Source: a bacterium
GTDB lineage: Bacteria; SZUA-182; SZUA-191; JAJRXT01
NCBI GenBank assembly: GCA_024277675.1
Contig: JAJRUS010000021.1
Span: forward strand, 1-44,942
Length of the DNA stretch: 44,942 nt
Direction of reading: 5' to 3'
How positions within the stretch are numbered: position 1 is the first letter of the stretch; each line of letters begins with the position of its first letter. The notes under the pieces were generated by a model that was not told the DNA's origin, made no database searches, and saw nothing but the letters and a program-made list of their open reading frames with translations. This document shows, piece by piece, positions 8,622 to 16,174 of the stretch. The position numbers were made by a program, and so were the translations under genes.

Positions 8622-10333
8622 TGTGTTTTTTTATGAGAACGCCGGGGAAACCGTTGCCGACTAAAATATACATCGTCGGCAACGGGCACCCTTACGTATA
8701 TCTCAACGCTTCCTGTGTTTTTTATTAGGCGATAATGCGCTTTAACATATCGCTCTACCGGATTGTTCCGCATCTGCTCCGGGGTAAAAAATGTACTGAA
8801 CTTTACCTCATGTCCCCGGCGTCTGATAAAATCATCCCTGAAAACAATTTTGGGCTTACTCCGCTTAAGGCTGGTTATCGCATCGGCCATCTGCCCTGGA
8901 GTATAGTAAAAATCTATGGTGTTAAATCGGGTAGGATTGTGTCGATCAAAGAGAAAATATAGCAATGACTGATGGTAATACATAAAGACATCTTCCCCGG
9001 GTGCGGTATATTGTTCGATAATAGCATATAGCTCTTCTAAGTGCTTACCCGTTTTTATATCGGCGGTTATCGTGCCTCTGGGGGTGTGGACTTTATAACT
9101 ATTATTGTAATAAGCTAATGAGCGCCCTATATTATCATAAAATAAATCGGTGGTCAAAAATAGCAGCACAACTGAAAATAGTGTCACTTTTATTGTATTA
9201 GAGAGGGCAAATCGGGGTTTGGTGTGATCTATGGCTAAAAACTCAAAGCAGCAGTAGAAAAACAGCATATAACCCACAATAGACATAGTCCGAATCTGCA
9301 GGTCACGAGGATTAGACAGGGAAGCCAGAAAGACGGCCAATCCGATGGCGCCAAACAGCAGCAGATAATGGGCGTTACTTTTAATATATTCTTTCTTTAT
9401 CAGCGACTTAAAGCCTATATAGGCCAGGGTCAATGAAAAACCTATTATCTGGAAGTAACCGATAAATATTTCTTTTATGGAACTGACCAGCGCGCTGAAA
9501 CTAAAGTGGGTTAACGGCATCAGGATGATCGGTATTTCTTCGGCAAAATAGGACAAAGCGGTATCCAGCTTGTAGTTCTCCATTATCCAGGTGAAGGTAT
9601 GATAGGTCATATCGTCTAAGGCCGAGTGGGCGTAGAAGAAACCCAATACCGGCAGAAAAAACAGCCCGATTACCAGATTATAGATCCCTAATTGTCCAAT
9701 AAGCCGTTTAATATCAAGCCTTGAGCCGAGGCTTGAGGCTTCACATTTACTGATTAATAGATGATGCAAAATTAAAAAAACGTTGCCGGCAATTACCACA
9801 TAAGCCCCGGTACTTTGAGTGAAAAACGGCACCAGCGCCGAGGCAAGCCCGCAGAAGATCAAATTTTTTCTCTTGTATCCCGACTCAATAAATCGGCAAA
9901 AGGCATAAATAGCCAAAAGAGAAGCGGTTACACTAAAGATATGATGAGACAGGGCATCCCAGCCCGGAAGGATTATGGACAGGTAAAACAATAAACAGAG
10001 CGCTCCAAACCAGACGGAGTCTTTAAGCCGTTTACTCAACAGATATATCAAAAAACCGGCCAGGATAAGCGCCATGAATAAAGGTATCCGGGCGGCTGTA
10101 AAATTAAGCCCGAAGAGCTTATAAAAAAGCAGCAGCAGAAAATAGATTCCCGGAAAAATGTACTCAAAAAAATCTCTGTATACTATCTCCCCATTATAAA
10201 GCCGCTCTACCCCATACACCCAATTGCCTTCATCCCGGTACATATATCGGTTCAGATACGGCCCAAAATATAAGGACACTACGGCAACCAGCAGAAAGAA
10301 GACGATCCAATACCGCTTATATTTATTTGTCAT
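8618..10333 (-). CDS. GT-C membrane glycosyltransferase, 571 aa
   Basis: The protein starts with a short basic segment and a membrane helix (about 9-26), then the acidic loop 'MYRDEGNWVYGVERL' (31-45), whose 'RDE' is the usual GT-C catalytic site, and 'RDFFEYIFPG' (53-62). About ten more hydrophobic helices follow, then a C-terminal soluble domain containing 'TRFNTIDFYYTPGQM'. It overlaps the SGNH hydrolase gene upstream by 11 bases and the next GT-C gene by 4 bases. It is probably one of several sequential transferases building one surface glycan or glycolipid. The C-terminus is basic (RRSHKKTQ). Confidence 0.82.
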   Translation of the reverse strand: MTNKYKRYWIVFFLLVAVVSLYFGPYLNRYMYRDEGNWVYGVERLYNGEIVYRDFFEYIFPGIYFLLLLFYKLFGLNFTAARIPLFMALILAGFLIYLLSKRLKDSVWFGALCLLFYLSIILPGWDALSHHIFSVTASLLAIYAFCRFIESGYKRKNLIFCGLASALVPFFTQSTGAYVVIAGNVFLILHHLLISKCEASSLGSRLDIKRLIGQLGIYNLVIGLFFLPVLGFFYAHSALDDMTYHTFTWIMENYKLDTALSYFAEEIPIILMPLTHFSFSALVSSIKEIFIGYFQIIGFSLTLAYIGFKSLIKKEYIKSNAHYLLLFGAIGLAVFLASLSNPRDLQIRTMSIVGYMLFFYCCFEFLAIDHTKPRFALSNTIKVTLFSVVLLFLTTDLFYDNIGRSLAYYNNSYKVHTPRGTITADIKTGKHLEELYAIIEQYTAPGEDVFMYYHQSLLYFLFDRHNPTRFNTIDFYYTPGQMADAITSLKRSKPKIVFRDDFIRRRGHEVKFSTFFTPEQMRNNPVERYVKAHYRLIKNTGSVEIYVRVPVADDVYFSRQRFPRRSHKKTQ

Positions 10334-11873
10334 ACAGAAAATCGCTCATCAACTTGCGTTTTAAGATATAATCCAGCAGATAATCGGCGATTATTTTATT
10401 GCCCAAAGCGGTATAGTGGCATTCATCAAAATATATATCTCCGGTCACATCTTCAAAGATATTCTTTAAACTAATCGTATGGGCGTTGTAATAGCCGTCC
10501 AACTCCAGTACCTTCTTCTCTCCCAGGGGGTACATCTGCTGCATCATCTCCACATAATTTTCACCGGCCCCATATGAGCCCCATTTTTGTTTCTCTTTCG
10601 GGGTAAGCTGTTTTTTGCCGAAATAAATAATCGGCTGATAAGCAATAATGAGCTTAACCCCCTTTCCGTTACAGACATTTGCCATGTATTTATGATAGTT
10701 CTGATAATAATTGAGCGCCTCCGGCCTGAACCTGCATACCATGGCGCGCTTAAGCTGCAACTGCTTTTCTTTTTGCTTAAAAATAGCATTCTCCAGAAAG
10801 CGGTAAACAATGCTGGTACGCAACAGGTCATTGATTATGGCTTTAGGGTTGAACTTAACCGATCTTTTAGTTATAGCCAGTTCGGAACCTTTGTCTGCAT
10901 ATCCGCTGTATATGGGATTAAAGTCCGGGTTGACCGCATATACCAGATCGTTGCGGGCATCGAATACGATTACCATGTCCGGTTCACAATCCAGTACCCT
11001 ATATATAAGCAGCCCCAGCTCATTCCAGGAGGCGTAATAGGGCACGCCGGCATTTATCACCTCTATGTTTTTATCAGGGTAAAGCTGCTTAAACCGCTGT
11101 TCCATAAAATAGGTGATATGCTCATCCTGCCTGGCGCTTAGCCAGCCCAGTGCGGTGGAACCGCCTAACAGGAAGATTCTGTAAGTTCCCGACGGCTTAG
11201 GGATGGCGATATCCCTTGGATAACGAAAACCGAGGGAATTGGTCTTTAAATCCCACACCGGAAAGGTTTTGTCCAGGTTGCGCCTCAGGGCATAGCCAAT
11301 CATAGGCTCTTCATAACTGATCAAATCCTCCTCATACAATTGGCTGGGTTTGTACTTCTCCTTTATCCAGAAGATGGCCCGACCCGGCAACTCAATTATC
11401 AGGATAGCTCCCACCAATACCACGCATATATATATGGCGGAGAAGACAATCTTTTTGGCGCCGACTGCCAGCTTAATAAGCGCCAGGCTTAAGCACAGGT
11501 AAGCCAATTGGCAGATAATAACCCCAATAGCTACGCTGTTTAAGCTTACCCCCAGGGCGATAGCCAGCAAAATCGGTATTAGAAGCCACAAGGCGTGTTT
11601 GACGGAGAAGCGGGGCCAGGCCCCCTCCAGGTTTTCCTGGTGGGTTGATGCTATCCTAAAAAGGAGTATCGTCGCCAAGGCATCGAGCGAAAACAGGGCG
11701 ATGATAATATAAGACAAAACGGTGCTGAAATCGGAACCGTAATCATAGAGCAATCTGCTGAAGCCGGAGTCTATAAACAAAAGAGGGGCGGTGATTGCAA
11801 AAAAGATCAGAAGAGAAATTAGACTGTTTCTGAGTTTTTTAGATTTGTGTTGGAAGTCGCTACTAACTGACAT
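10323..11873 (-). CDS. Membrane-anchored SGNH/GDSL hydrolase
   Basis: The first about 160 residues form five or so membrane helices. The rest is an extracytoplasmic SGNH esterase domain: block I 'LLGGSTALG' with nucleophile Ser239, block II 'NAGVP' (274-278), block III 'DARND' with Asn308, and block V 'DECHYTALGN' with Asp483 and His486. All catalytic residues are present. SGNH domains fused to membrane segments often add or remove acyl groups on exported polysaccharides, as AlgX/AlgJ-like proteins do. That role here is inferred from the surrounding glycosyltransferase genes. It overlaps both neighbours by 11 bases, which points to one operon. The start lacks a strong Shine-Dalgarno, consistent with coupling to the upstream gene. 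Confidence 0.82.
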   Translation of the reverse strand: MSVSSDFQHKSKKLRNSLISLLIFFAITAPLLFIDSGFSRLLYDYGSDFSTVLSYIIIALFSLDALATILLFRIASTHQENLEGAWPRFSVKHALWLLIPILLAIALGVSLNSVAIGVIICQLAYLCLSLALIKLAVGAKKIVFSAIYICVVLVGAILIIELPGRAIFWIKEKYKPSQLYEEDLISYEEPMIGYALRRNLDKTFPVWDLKTNSLGFRYPRDIAIPKPSGTYRIFLLGGSTALGWLSARQDEHITYFMEQRFKQLYPDKNIEVINAGVPYYASWNELGLLIYRVLDCEPDMVIVFDARNDLVYAVNPDFNPIYSGYADKGSELAITKRSVKFNPKAIINDLLRTSIVYRFLENAIFKQKEKQLQLKRAMVCRFRPEALNYYQNYHKYMANVCNGKGVKLIIAYQPIIYFGKKQLTPKEKQKWGSYGAGENYVEMMQQMYPLGEKKVLELDGYYNAHTISLKNIFEDVTGDIYFDECHYTALGNKIIADYLLDYILKRKLMSDFLYDK

Positions 11874-12756
11874 CTTGTTTTATCTCTGTTTTTCTAGCCA
11901 AAACCGACATCTCTCCCGCATAAGCGTAAAATAATGCCTGGCCGATGCTATTGTTTAATAAAATTTTATCCAGTAACTTAATAATAGGGGTAACTATCGG
12001 CACCCTATGAATCTTCAGTTGTGAACTAATGTAAATATAGTTAAAAGCTTTTACCGCAGGATAAACATCTAAGACTTCGAATGACTTTTCTTTGAGAAAG
12101 CGAGAAATTGTGCCTGGCGAAAAATAATAAAGATGCTCCTGGTTAAAATGATTCCAGTGCCTTCGCATGATCTTTGCCGAAAGACTTTCCAGATTGGGAG
12201 TTACAATCATCAGTAATCCGCCCGGCTTTATAATCCTCATTACTTCCGTTAGAAATGAAGCTGGATCAGTTACATGTTCCAGCAAATCCGACATAACCAC
12301 TACCTCAAAAAAACCATCTTCAAATTTAGCTGCCTCTAAAGCACCATTATATATTTTCTGCCCAAGAGTCTGCTGTGCAATCTTGGCTGCATATGTCGAC
12401 AGTTCAACCCCATAAACATCCCAATTGCTTTCTCTGGCCGCCTCTAAGAAGAATCCCATCGCACAGCCAATATCCAGAATTTTCCCTGAACCCACATATT
12501 TCCGAAGGTGTTCCAATTCCCTCCTAAAGGTAGCCATCTTAATTGATCTAACCAACTCCAGGTTTTTAGGTTCCTGTATTCCCCAAGCCAGATAGTAGTC
12601 CTCGCTATATAGCTTTTTGATAGCTTCCTCATCAGGAAAGGGGGACAAAAATGTCAGCCCACAGCTGCCACACTTTACAATATTTAAATCTGCTTTGCTA
12701 TAAAGTGGCTTGATGGAAGTTGAATGGCATAGATTGCAATTAGTGTTTAGCAACAT
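11863..12756 (-). CDS. Class I SAM-dependent methyltransferase with N-terminal zinc ribbon
   Basis: This 297-residue protein has an N-terminal zinc ribbon (CxxC at 7/10 and 29/32) followed by a Methyltransf_23/11-type fold. Motif I is 'ILDIGCAMGFF' (93-103), and the post-motif 'VVMSDLLEHVTDP' with 'IKPGGLLMIVTPN' is typical of the family. Proteins of this layout occur often in polysaccharide loci, where they may methylate a sugar or a terminal residue. It overlaps GT9 upstream by 17 bases and the SGNH gene downstream by 11. The acceptor is not known. Confidence 0.85.
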   Translation of the reverse strand: MLLNTNCNLCHSTSIKPLYSKADLNIVKCGSCGLTFLSPFPDEEAIKKLYSEDYYLAWGIQEPKNLELVRSIKMATFRRELEHLRKYVGSGKILDIGCAMGFFLEAARESNWDVYGVELSTYAAKIAQQTLGQKIYNGALEAAKFEDGFFEVVVMSDLLEHVTDPASFLTEVMRIIKPGGLLMIVTPNLESLSAKIMRRHWNHFNQEHLYYFSPGTISRFLKEKSFEVLDVYPAVKAFNYIYISSQLKIHRVPIVTPIIKLLDKILLNNSIGQALFYAYAGEMSVLARKTEIKQDVS

Positions 12757-13951
12757 AAGAATTAAGCTTTTCTTCTACTTTCATTTGGACCTCCCGGGGG
12801 GTTATGGATTTAACACAAATATTGTCACCCTCACAGGTAGGCGATTTAGCATTATATACACTCAAACATGGACTGCAATAGGGCCCCTTATAAAAGGTCA
12901 GGTGGTTTTCACCAATCGCACCATATAGCTTCGGTGTTTCCGGTCCAAAAAAGGAAATTGTGGGTGTGCCCAGAGCAGCAGCCATATGTAATGGGCCGCT
13001 ATCGTTGGTAATAAAGAGTATAGATCGTTCTAATAGCGCCAACATAGCTTCTAACTGTAATTCTCCAGCCAGATTAATGATGTTGTCGTTTTGGTTGTGT
13101 ATCTTTTCAAATATTTGATGAACATAGGCCTTCTCTTTGGGTGAACCGGTGAGGATGAAGCTGATTTGCGGGAATTTAGCGGCAATGTTTTCTATTAAAT
13201 AAACAAAATTTTCAGCCGGCCATCTCCGCTCATAGGCCATTTCGCTTGCATTAACGTTGACTGAAACCAAGGGACAATTTCCAGCGACGTTATGGGTGGC
13301 TAAAGACGACGCCAAGGCTTTTCGCCCACCTTCCGGCACCGCTATTTTATTTATTTTTATATCACCGGTGCTTGCCCCTAATACCTGGGCAAAGTTAAAA
13401 AATATTTCAGTTATGTGCTTGTAGTGGTTATAATAAATGTGATGGGTTAACAAATCTCCCCGCCACATGGAACGCAGATAAAAGCCGGCTCTTATTTTAG
13501 CGCCGGTCATATAAACGACTAAGGTTGAAAACTTTGAAAAAAATTCCAGATCAATGGCTATGTCAATATGTTTCTTACGTAAATAAACTAATCTGACTAT
13601 AAGGTCTTTAGTGAACGAAAAGAAAGAATCAGTCCTAAGCGTTAGTACTTCATCGGCTACATTAAGCAGTTTTAAAAAATCGTAGTTGGAAGTGAATGTG
13701 AGAAATATTATTTTGGCTTCAGGGTACTTCGATTTTAAGGCATTAAGCATAGGAGTGGCCAGCAAAATGCTCCCCATCCCAAAGTATTTGGTAATAAGTA
13801 TTTGTTTAGTATCCAGCTCAGAAGTATTGTTAATTTCAGGTAATCCCAAGAGTTTGCGGAACAGTCCCTTGAGTTTTTCATAGATGTCCAGAAACAGGCA
13901 TAAAACATGGCCAACTTTCTGGTCAATAAATTTCATGCGTTCAATTTGCAT
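12740..13951 (-). CDS. Glycosyltransferase family 9 (heptosyltransferase-like)
   Basis: This 403-residue protein has the GT9 layout of ADP-heptose:LPS heptosyltransferases: an N-terminal domain with 'ILITKYFGMGSILLATPML' and the C-terminal nucleotide-binding signature 'TNDSGPLHMAAALGTP' followed by 'SFFGPE'. A cysteine-containing tail 'GPYCSPCLSVY...CEGDNIC' appears in many relatives. GT9 enzymes work in the cytoplasm on LPS core or related lipid-linked glycans. It is probably the first gene of the minus-strand run. No good Shine-Dalgarno is visible before the first ATG; a second in-frame ATG at codon 6 is possible. Heptose specificity cannot be assumed. Confidence 0.88.
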   Translation of the reverse strand: MQIERMKFIDQKVGHVLCLFLDIYEKLKGLFRKLLGLPEINNTSELDTKQILITKYFGMGSILLATPMLNALKSKYPEAKIIFLTFTSNYDFLKLLNVADEVLTLRTDSFFSFTKDLIVRLVYLRKKHIDIAIDLEFFSKFSTLVVYMTGAKIRAGFYLRSMWRGDLLTHHIYYNHYKHITEIFFNFAQVLGASTGDIKINKIAVPEGGRKALASSLATHNVAGNCPLVSVNVNASEMAYERRWPAENFVYLIENIAAKFPQISFILTGSPKEKAYVHQIFEKIHNQNDNIINLAGELQLEAMLALLERSILFITNDSGPLHMAAALGTPTISFFGPETPKLYGAIGENHLTFYKGPYCSPCLSVYNAKSPTCEGDNICVKSITPREVQMKVEEKLNSYVAKH

Positions 13952-14249
13952 AACGTTTTATAAAAAAATCAGGCTGGAATTAGGCATAAGTCGGTATAGC
14001 AAGAAGTGCCTTTTTGTACTTTTACTATTTAGATACATATTTTTCCTTAATTATTCACCAACTTAATTATTTTTTGCATCTCTTTATATCATAAGTATAT
14101 CTGACTTGGCAAATCTTTATAAATCTTATTCACGCCCGGTCCTGCCTTTATGTTGTAATATTTGATAAATTTTGATATTTTATCATAGACTTCTGTTTTC
14201 GTAGATTGGGATAGTTTATTTAGCTGAATATTTAGGTCATAATCAAAAA
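13952..14249. other. AT-rich divergent intergenic region
   Basis: About 300 bases separate the GT9 gene (minus) and the interrupted GT-C gene (plus), so promoters for both should lie here. It is strongly AT-rich. One inverted repeat stands out, TGATAAA ... TTTATCA at 14163-14186, which could be an operator, but the arms are AT-only and may be chance. No convincing -35/-10 pair was found on either strand. Confidence 0.4.
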
Positions 14250-14411
14250 ATGAAGAATAAATATATTAGAAGGATAACCCTGGCCGCTATAATCTTTCTT
14301 GCCTTTTCTATCCGATTTCCGGGTATCTTCTGGGGGTATAATTTGTTTGGGGATGGACAACATTATGTTCTTGAGCCAGACGAAAGACACCACCCGACCA
14401 TAGCCGCATAA
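14250..14411 (+). pseudogene. N-terminal fragment of GT-C gene, cut off by in-frame TAA
   Basis: An ATG at 14250 opens a frame that encodes a basic start, a membrane helix ('ITLAAIIFLAFSI') and the acidic motif 'LEPDERHHPTIAA', then reaches TAA at 14409-14411. The same frame continues directly into the ORF at 14424 ('FFEGMDYSQYYVRG'). In GT-C relatives the acidic DE motif is followed without a break by an A..F..G segment like this one, so the two pieces belong to one gene. A single C-to-T change (CAA to TAA) would explain it. It may be a real nonsense mutation or a sequence error. Confidence 0.75.
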
Positions 14412-14423
14412 TTTTTTGAAGGA

Positions 14424-15830
14424 ATGGATTATAGCCAGTATTATGTAAGGGGGCTAGGCAATCAGATCGCTGTTATTTGGGGACTGGGAAAATTCTTAAA
14501 TAGTTCACTGGAGCTTAAGCCTCAATACCTGTATGCCATTGGCCGGTTATTGACCCTGCTTTATGGTCTGGCTACTATTTATCTGCTTTACTTCCTTTCG
14601 CTTGAGTTATTTAAAGATTATGCAGTCTCGCTGTTAGCAAGCCTGTTTTTGGCTCTATCCTGGATACATGTGGCTTATAGTCATATCGGGGTGGCGGATA
14701 TATCCTGCCTGTTTTGGGTATACGCTGCTCTTTACTCGATTTTACTTTATGTGGACCGGGAGGATGATCTCTATCTGGTGTTGGCTTCTATTGCCGGCGG
14801 CTTTGCAATCGGGACTAAATTTAGTGTGTACATTGTGCTTCCACTCATTTTTATCGTCATTGGCTCTCGCCGTAAACTCTACCACAGCCTTTTGATTTTA
14901 TTCGTTCTAATGGGCAGCTTCGAATTAATCAACGCTTTTTCTTATACCCCCGAAAGCTTTTTTAACACCCGTTATATGATGCTTACTGACAGCTTTGCCG
15001 GGGTTGAAGCCAATAAACTTATTAATTTACCGGTTTATACGTTGTTACTCTTGTCTTCAATGGGATTGCCGATATTTTTACTCTCTTTGCGGGGAATATT
15101 CAGCTTGCTTAAAACCGCAAAATTGAGAAATATTCATTTTAAAGACATTTTAACCAATAAATATGTGCTGATTACTGCCCCGATCTTGCTGCATTTCTAC
15201 ATGATTTGCAGGCTGGTGGTTAATCTGACCCGCTATCTGTTGCCTTTGATTCCATTATTGGCCATGTTTGCTGCTTATGGTTTGGTTAAGTTGTTTGATA
15301 GAAGGTCATTCCCAAGGGTATTTAAGGGGATTGTAGCCGCAATTATTGTCTACCAATTGCTCCAGATAGTTTCACTGGAGAAGGGGGCCGTAATTGATAC
15401 CCGTAAATTAATGGGGGAATGGATGGAGGAGAACATTAGCCCCAATAAAATCATTTCCACCGGCCCTCTAGAGGATTATAGTATAGTCCCCTCTATCTAT
15501 AAAACCACTACAAAGTTTGATGCCAACTATATAGCCCTGCATTCCTCTTTTTACTCCAGGTATCTTACCGGTGTGTCAGGCTTTAAGGATACTTACCCCA
15601 AATCCTGTGATGAGATTTTTCACTGTCGCGGTGGGGAGAAAACGCGGCAATTTATCCAGAACTTGTTTCAAGGCAAAACCAATTATGTTTTATTGAAGAA
15701 ATTTGAGCTTAATTTCATAACCCCGGAAATGCTGCTGCTGAAATACCTGTTCGGCCCGCGGGTAGACGGTTATGGTTCTTACACCGGGGATATGGCAATT
15801 TTTGGTAAACAGGCAGTAGTCAAAAATTAA
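14424..15830 (+). CDS. GT-C membrane glycosyltransferase, main part of an interrupted gene
   Basis: This is the 468-codon ORF downstream of the in-frame stop. It encodes about ten membrane helices, 'LRGIFSLL'-like loops, 'NLTRYLLPLIPLLAMFAAYGL' and a soluble C-terminal domain, the normal body of a dolichyl/polyprenyl-phosphate sugar-dependent GT-C enzyme. On its own it lacks the first helix and the catalytic acidic motif, which are encoded in the same frame at 14250-14411. GAAGGA touches the ATG at 14424 but is too close to be a good ribosome site. Unless the TAA is an error, this copy is probably inactive. It stands apart from the minus-strand glycan run and is transcribed in the opposite direction. 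Confidence 0.75.
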   Translation: MDYSQYYVRGLGNQIAVIWGLGKFLNSSLELKPQYLYAIGRLLTLLYGLATIYLLYFLSLELFKDYAVSLLASLFLALSWIHVAYSHIGVADISCLFWVYAALYSILLYVDREDDLYLVLASIAGGFAIGTKFSVYIVLPLIFIVIGSRRKLYHSLLILFVLMGSFELINAFSYTPESFFNTRYMMLTDSFAGVEANKLINLPVYTLLLLSSMGLPIFLLSLRGIFSLLKTAKLRNIHFKDILTNKYVLITAPILLHFYMICRLVVNLTRYLLPLIPLLAMFAAYGLVKLFDRRSFPRVFKGIVAAIIVYQLLQIVSLEKGAVIDTRKLMGEWMEENISPNKIISTGPLEDYSIVPSIYKTTTKFDANYIALHSSFYSRYLTGVSGFKDTYPKSCDEIFHCRGGEKTRQFIQNLFQGKTNYVLLKKFELNFITPEMLLLKYLFGPRVDGYGSYTGDMAIFGKQAVVKN

Positions 15831-15904
15831 TTCTCCGGCTTTAGCTTTTAACCCAGGCAATTCGCAGAAAAACCAATGTCTGTTTTTGGAAAACCTGCTC
15901 ATAC

Positions 15905-15933
15905 TTGATTTCCCACTATAAATTTGCTATTAT
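15905..15933 (+). promoter_or_regulatory. Sigma70-like promoter for small lipoprotein gene
   Basis: TTGATT, 17-base spacer, TATTAT lies about 55 bases before the lipoprotein start at 15989. Both boxes match 5 of 6 consensus positions. The TTG that the ORF track uses as a start (15905) is part of the -35 box, which argues against that start. Confidence 0.6.
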
Positions 15934-15988
15934 ATTAAGCGGTAAGGCTATGCTGAAACGTGGCCGGAAAGCCGCAGGGGAGGTTATT

Positions 15989-16174
15989 ATGAGGTGGGCC
16001 TGGTTATTAATGGCGGTTTGGCTTTTATATCTTAGCGGCTGTTCATATCTGCCGCAACGCAGAAGAAGAAGTTATGAGCAAGACGATTATGAACAGATAA
16101 AACAGGAGCGGATTGAAGGCCATAAGCGAGATCTGAAACGACTGCGGCTTAATGAGCCTAGTCAGCTTTTTTGA
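15989..16174 (+). CDS. Small lipoprotein of unknown function, 61 aa
   Basis: The ORF track starts this at 15905, but the ATG at 15989 has a strong Shine-Dalgarno (AGGGGAGG, 5 bases away) and begins a clean lipoprotein signal: 'MRWAWLLMAVWLLYLSGC' with lipobox LSGC. The mature part is about 43 residues, very charged ('RRRRSYEQDDYEQIKQERIEGHKR') and probably helical. I do not recognise the family. A short hairpin (GTGGC/GCCGC at 15960-15975) sits just before the ribosome site. The gene converges on the beta-helix gene, with 17 bases of overlap at the stops. Confidence 0.7.
   Translation: MRWAWLLMAVWLLYLSGCSYLPQRRRRSYEQDDYEQIKQERIEGHKRDLKRLRLNEPSQLF

Noticed and set aside
10587-11141. 184-codon plus-strand ORF
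   Set aside because: Antisense within the SGNH hydrolase domain, which has all catalytic blocks.
15941-15990. Possible c-di-GMP-type riboswitch before the small lipoprotein
   Set aside because: The segment 'ctatgctgaaacg...ggaaagccgcagg' vaguely recalls GEMM elements, but it is too short and lacks the conserved paired stems and tetraloop.
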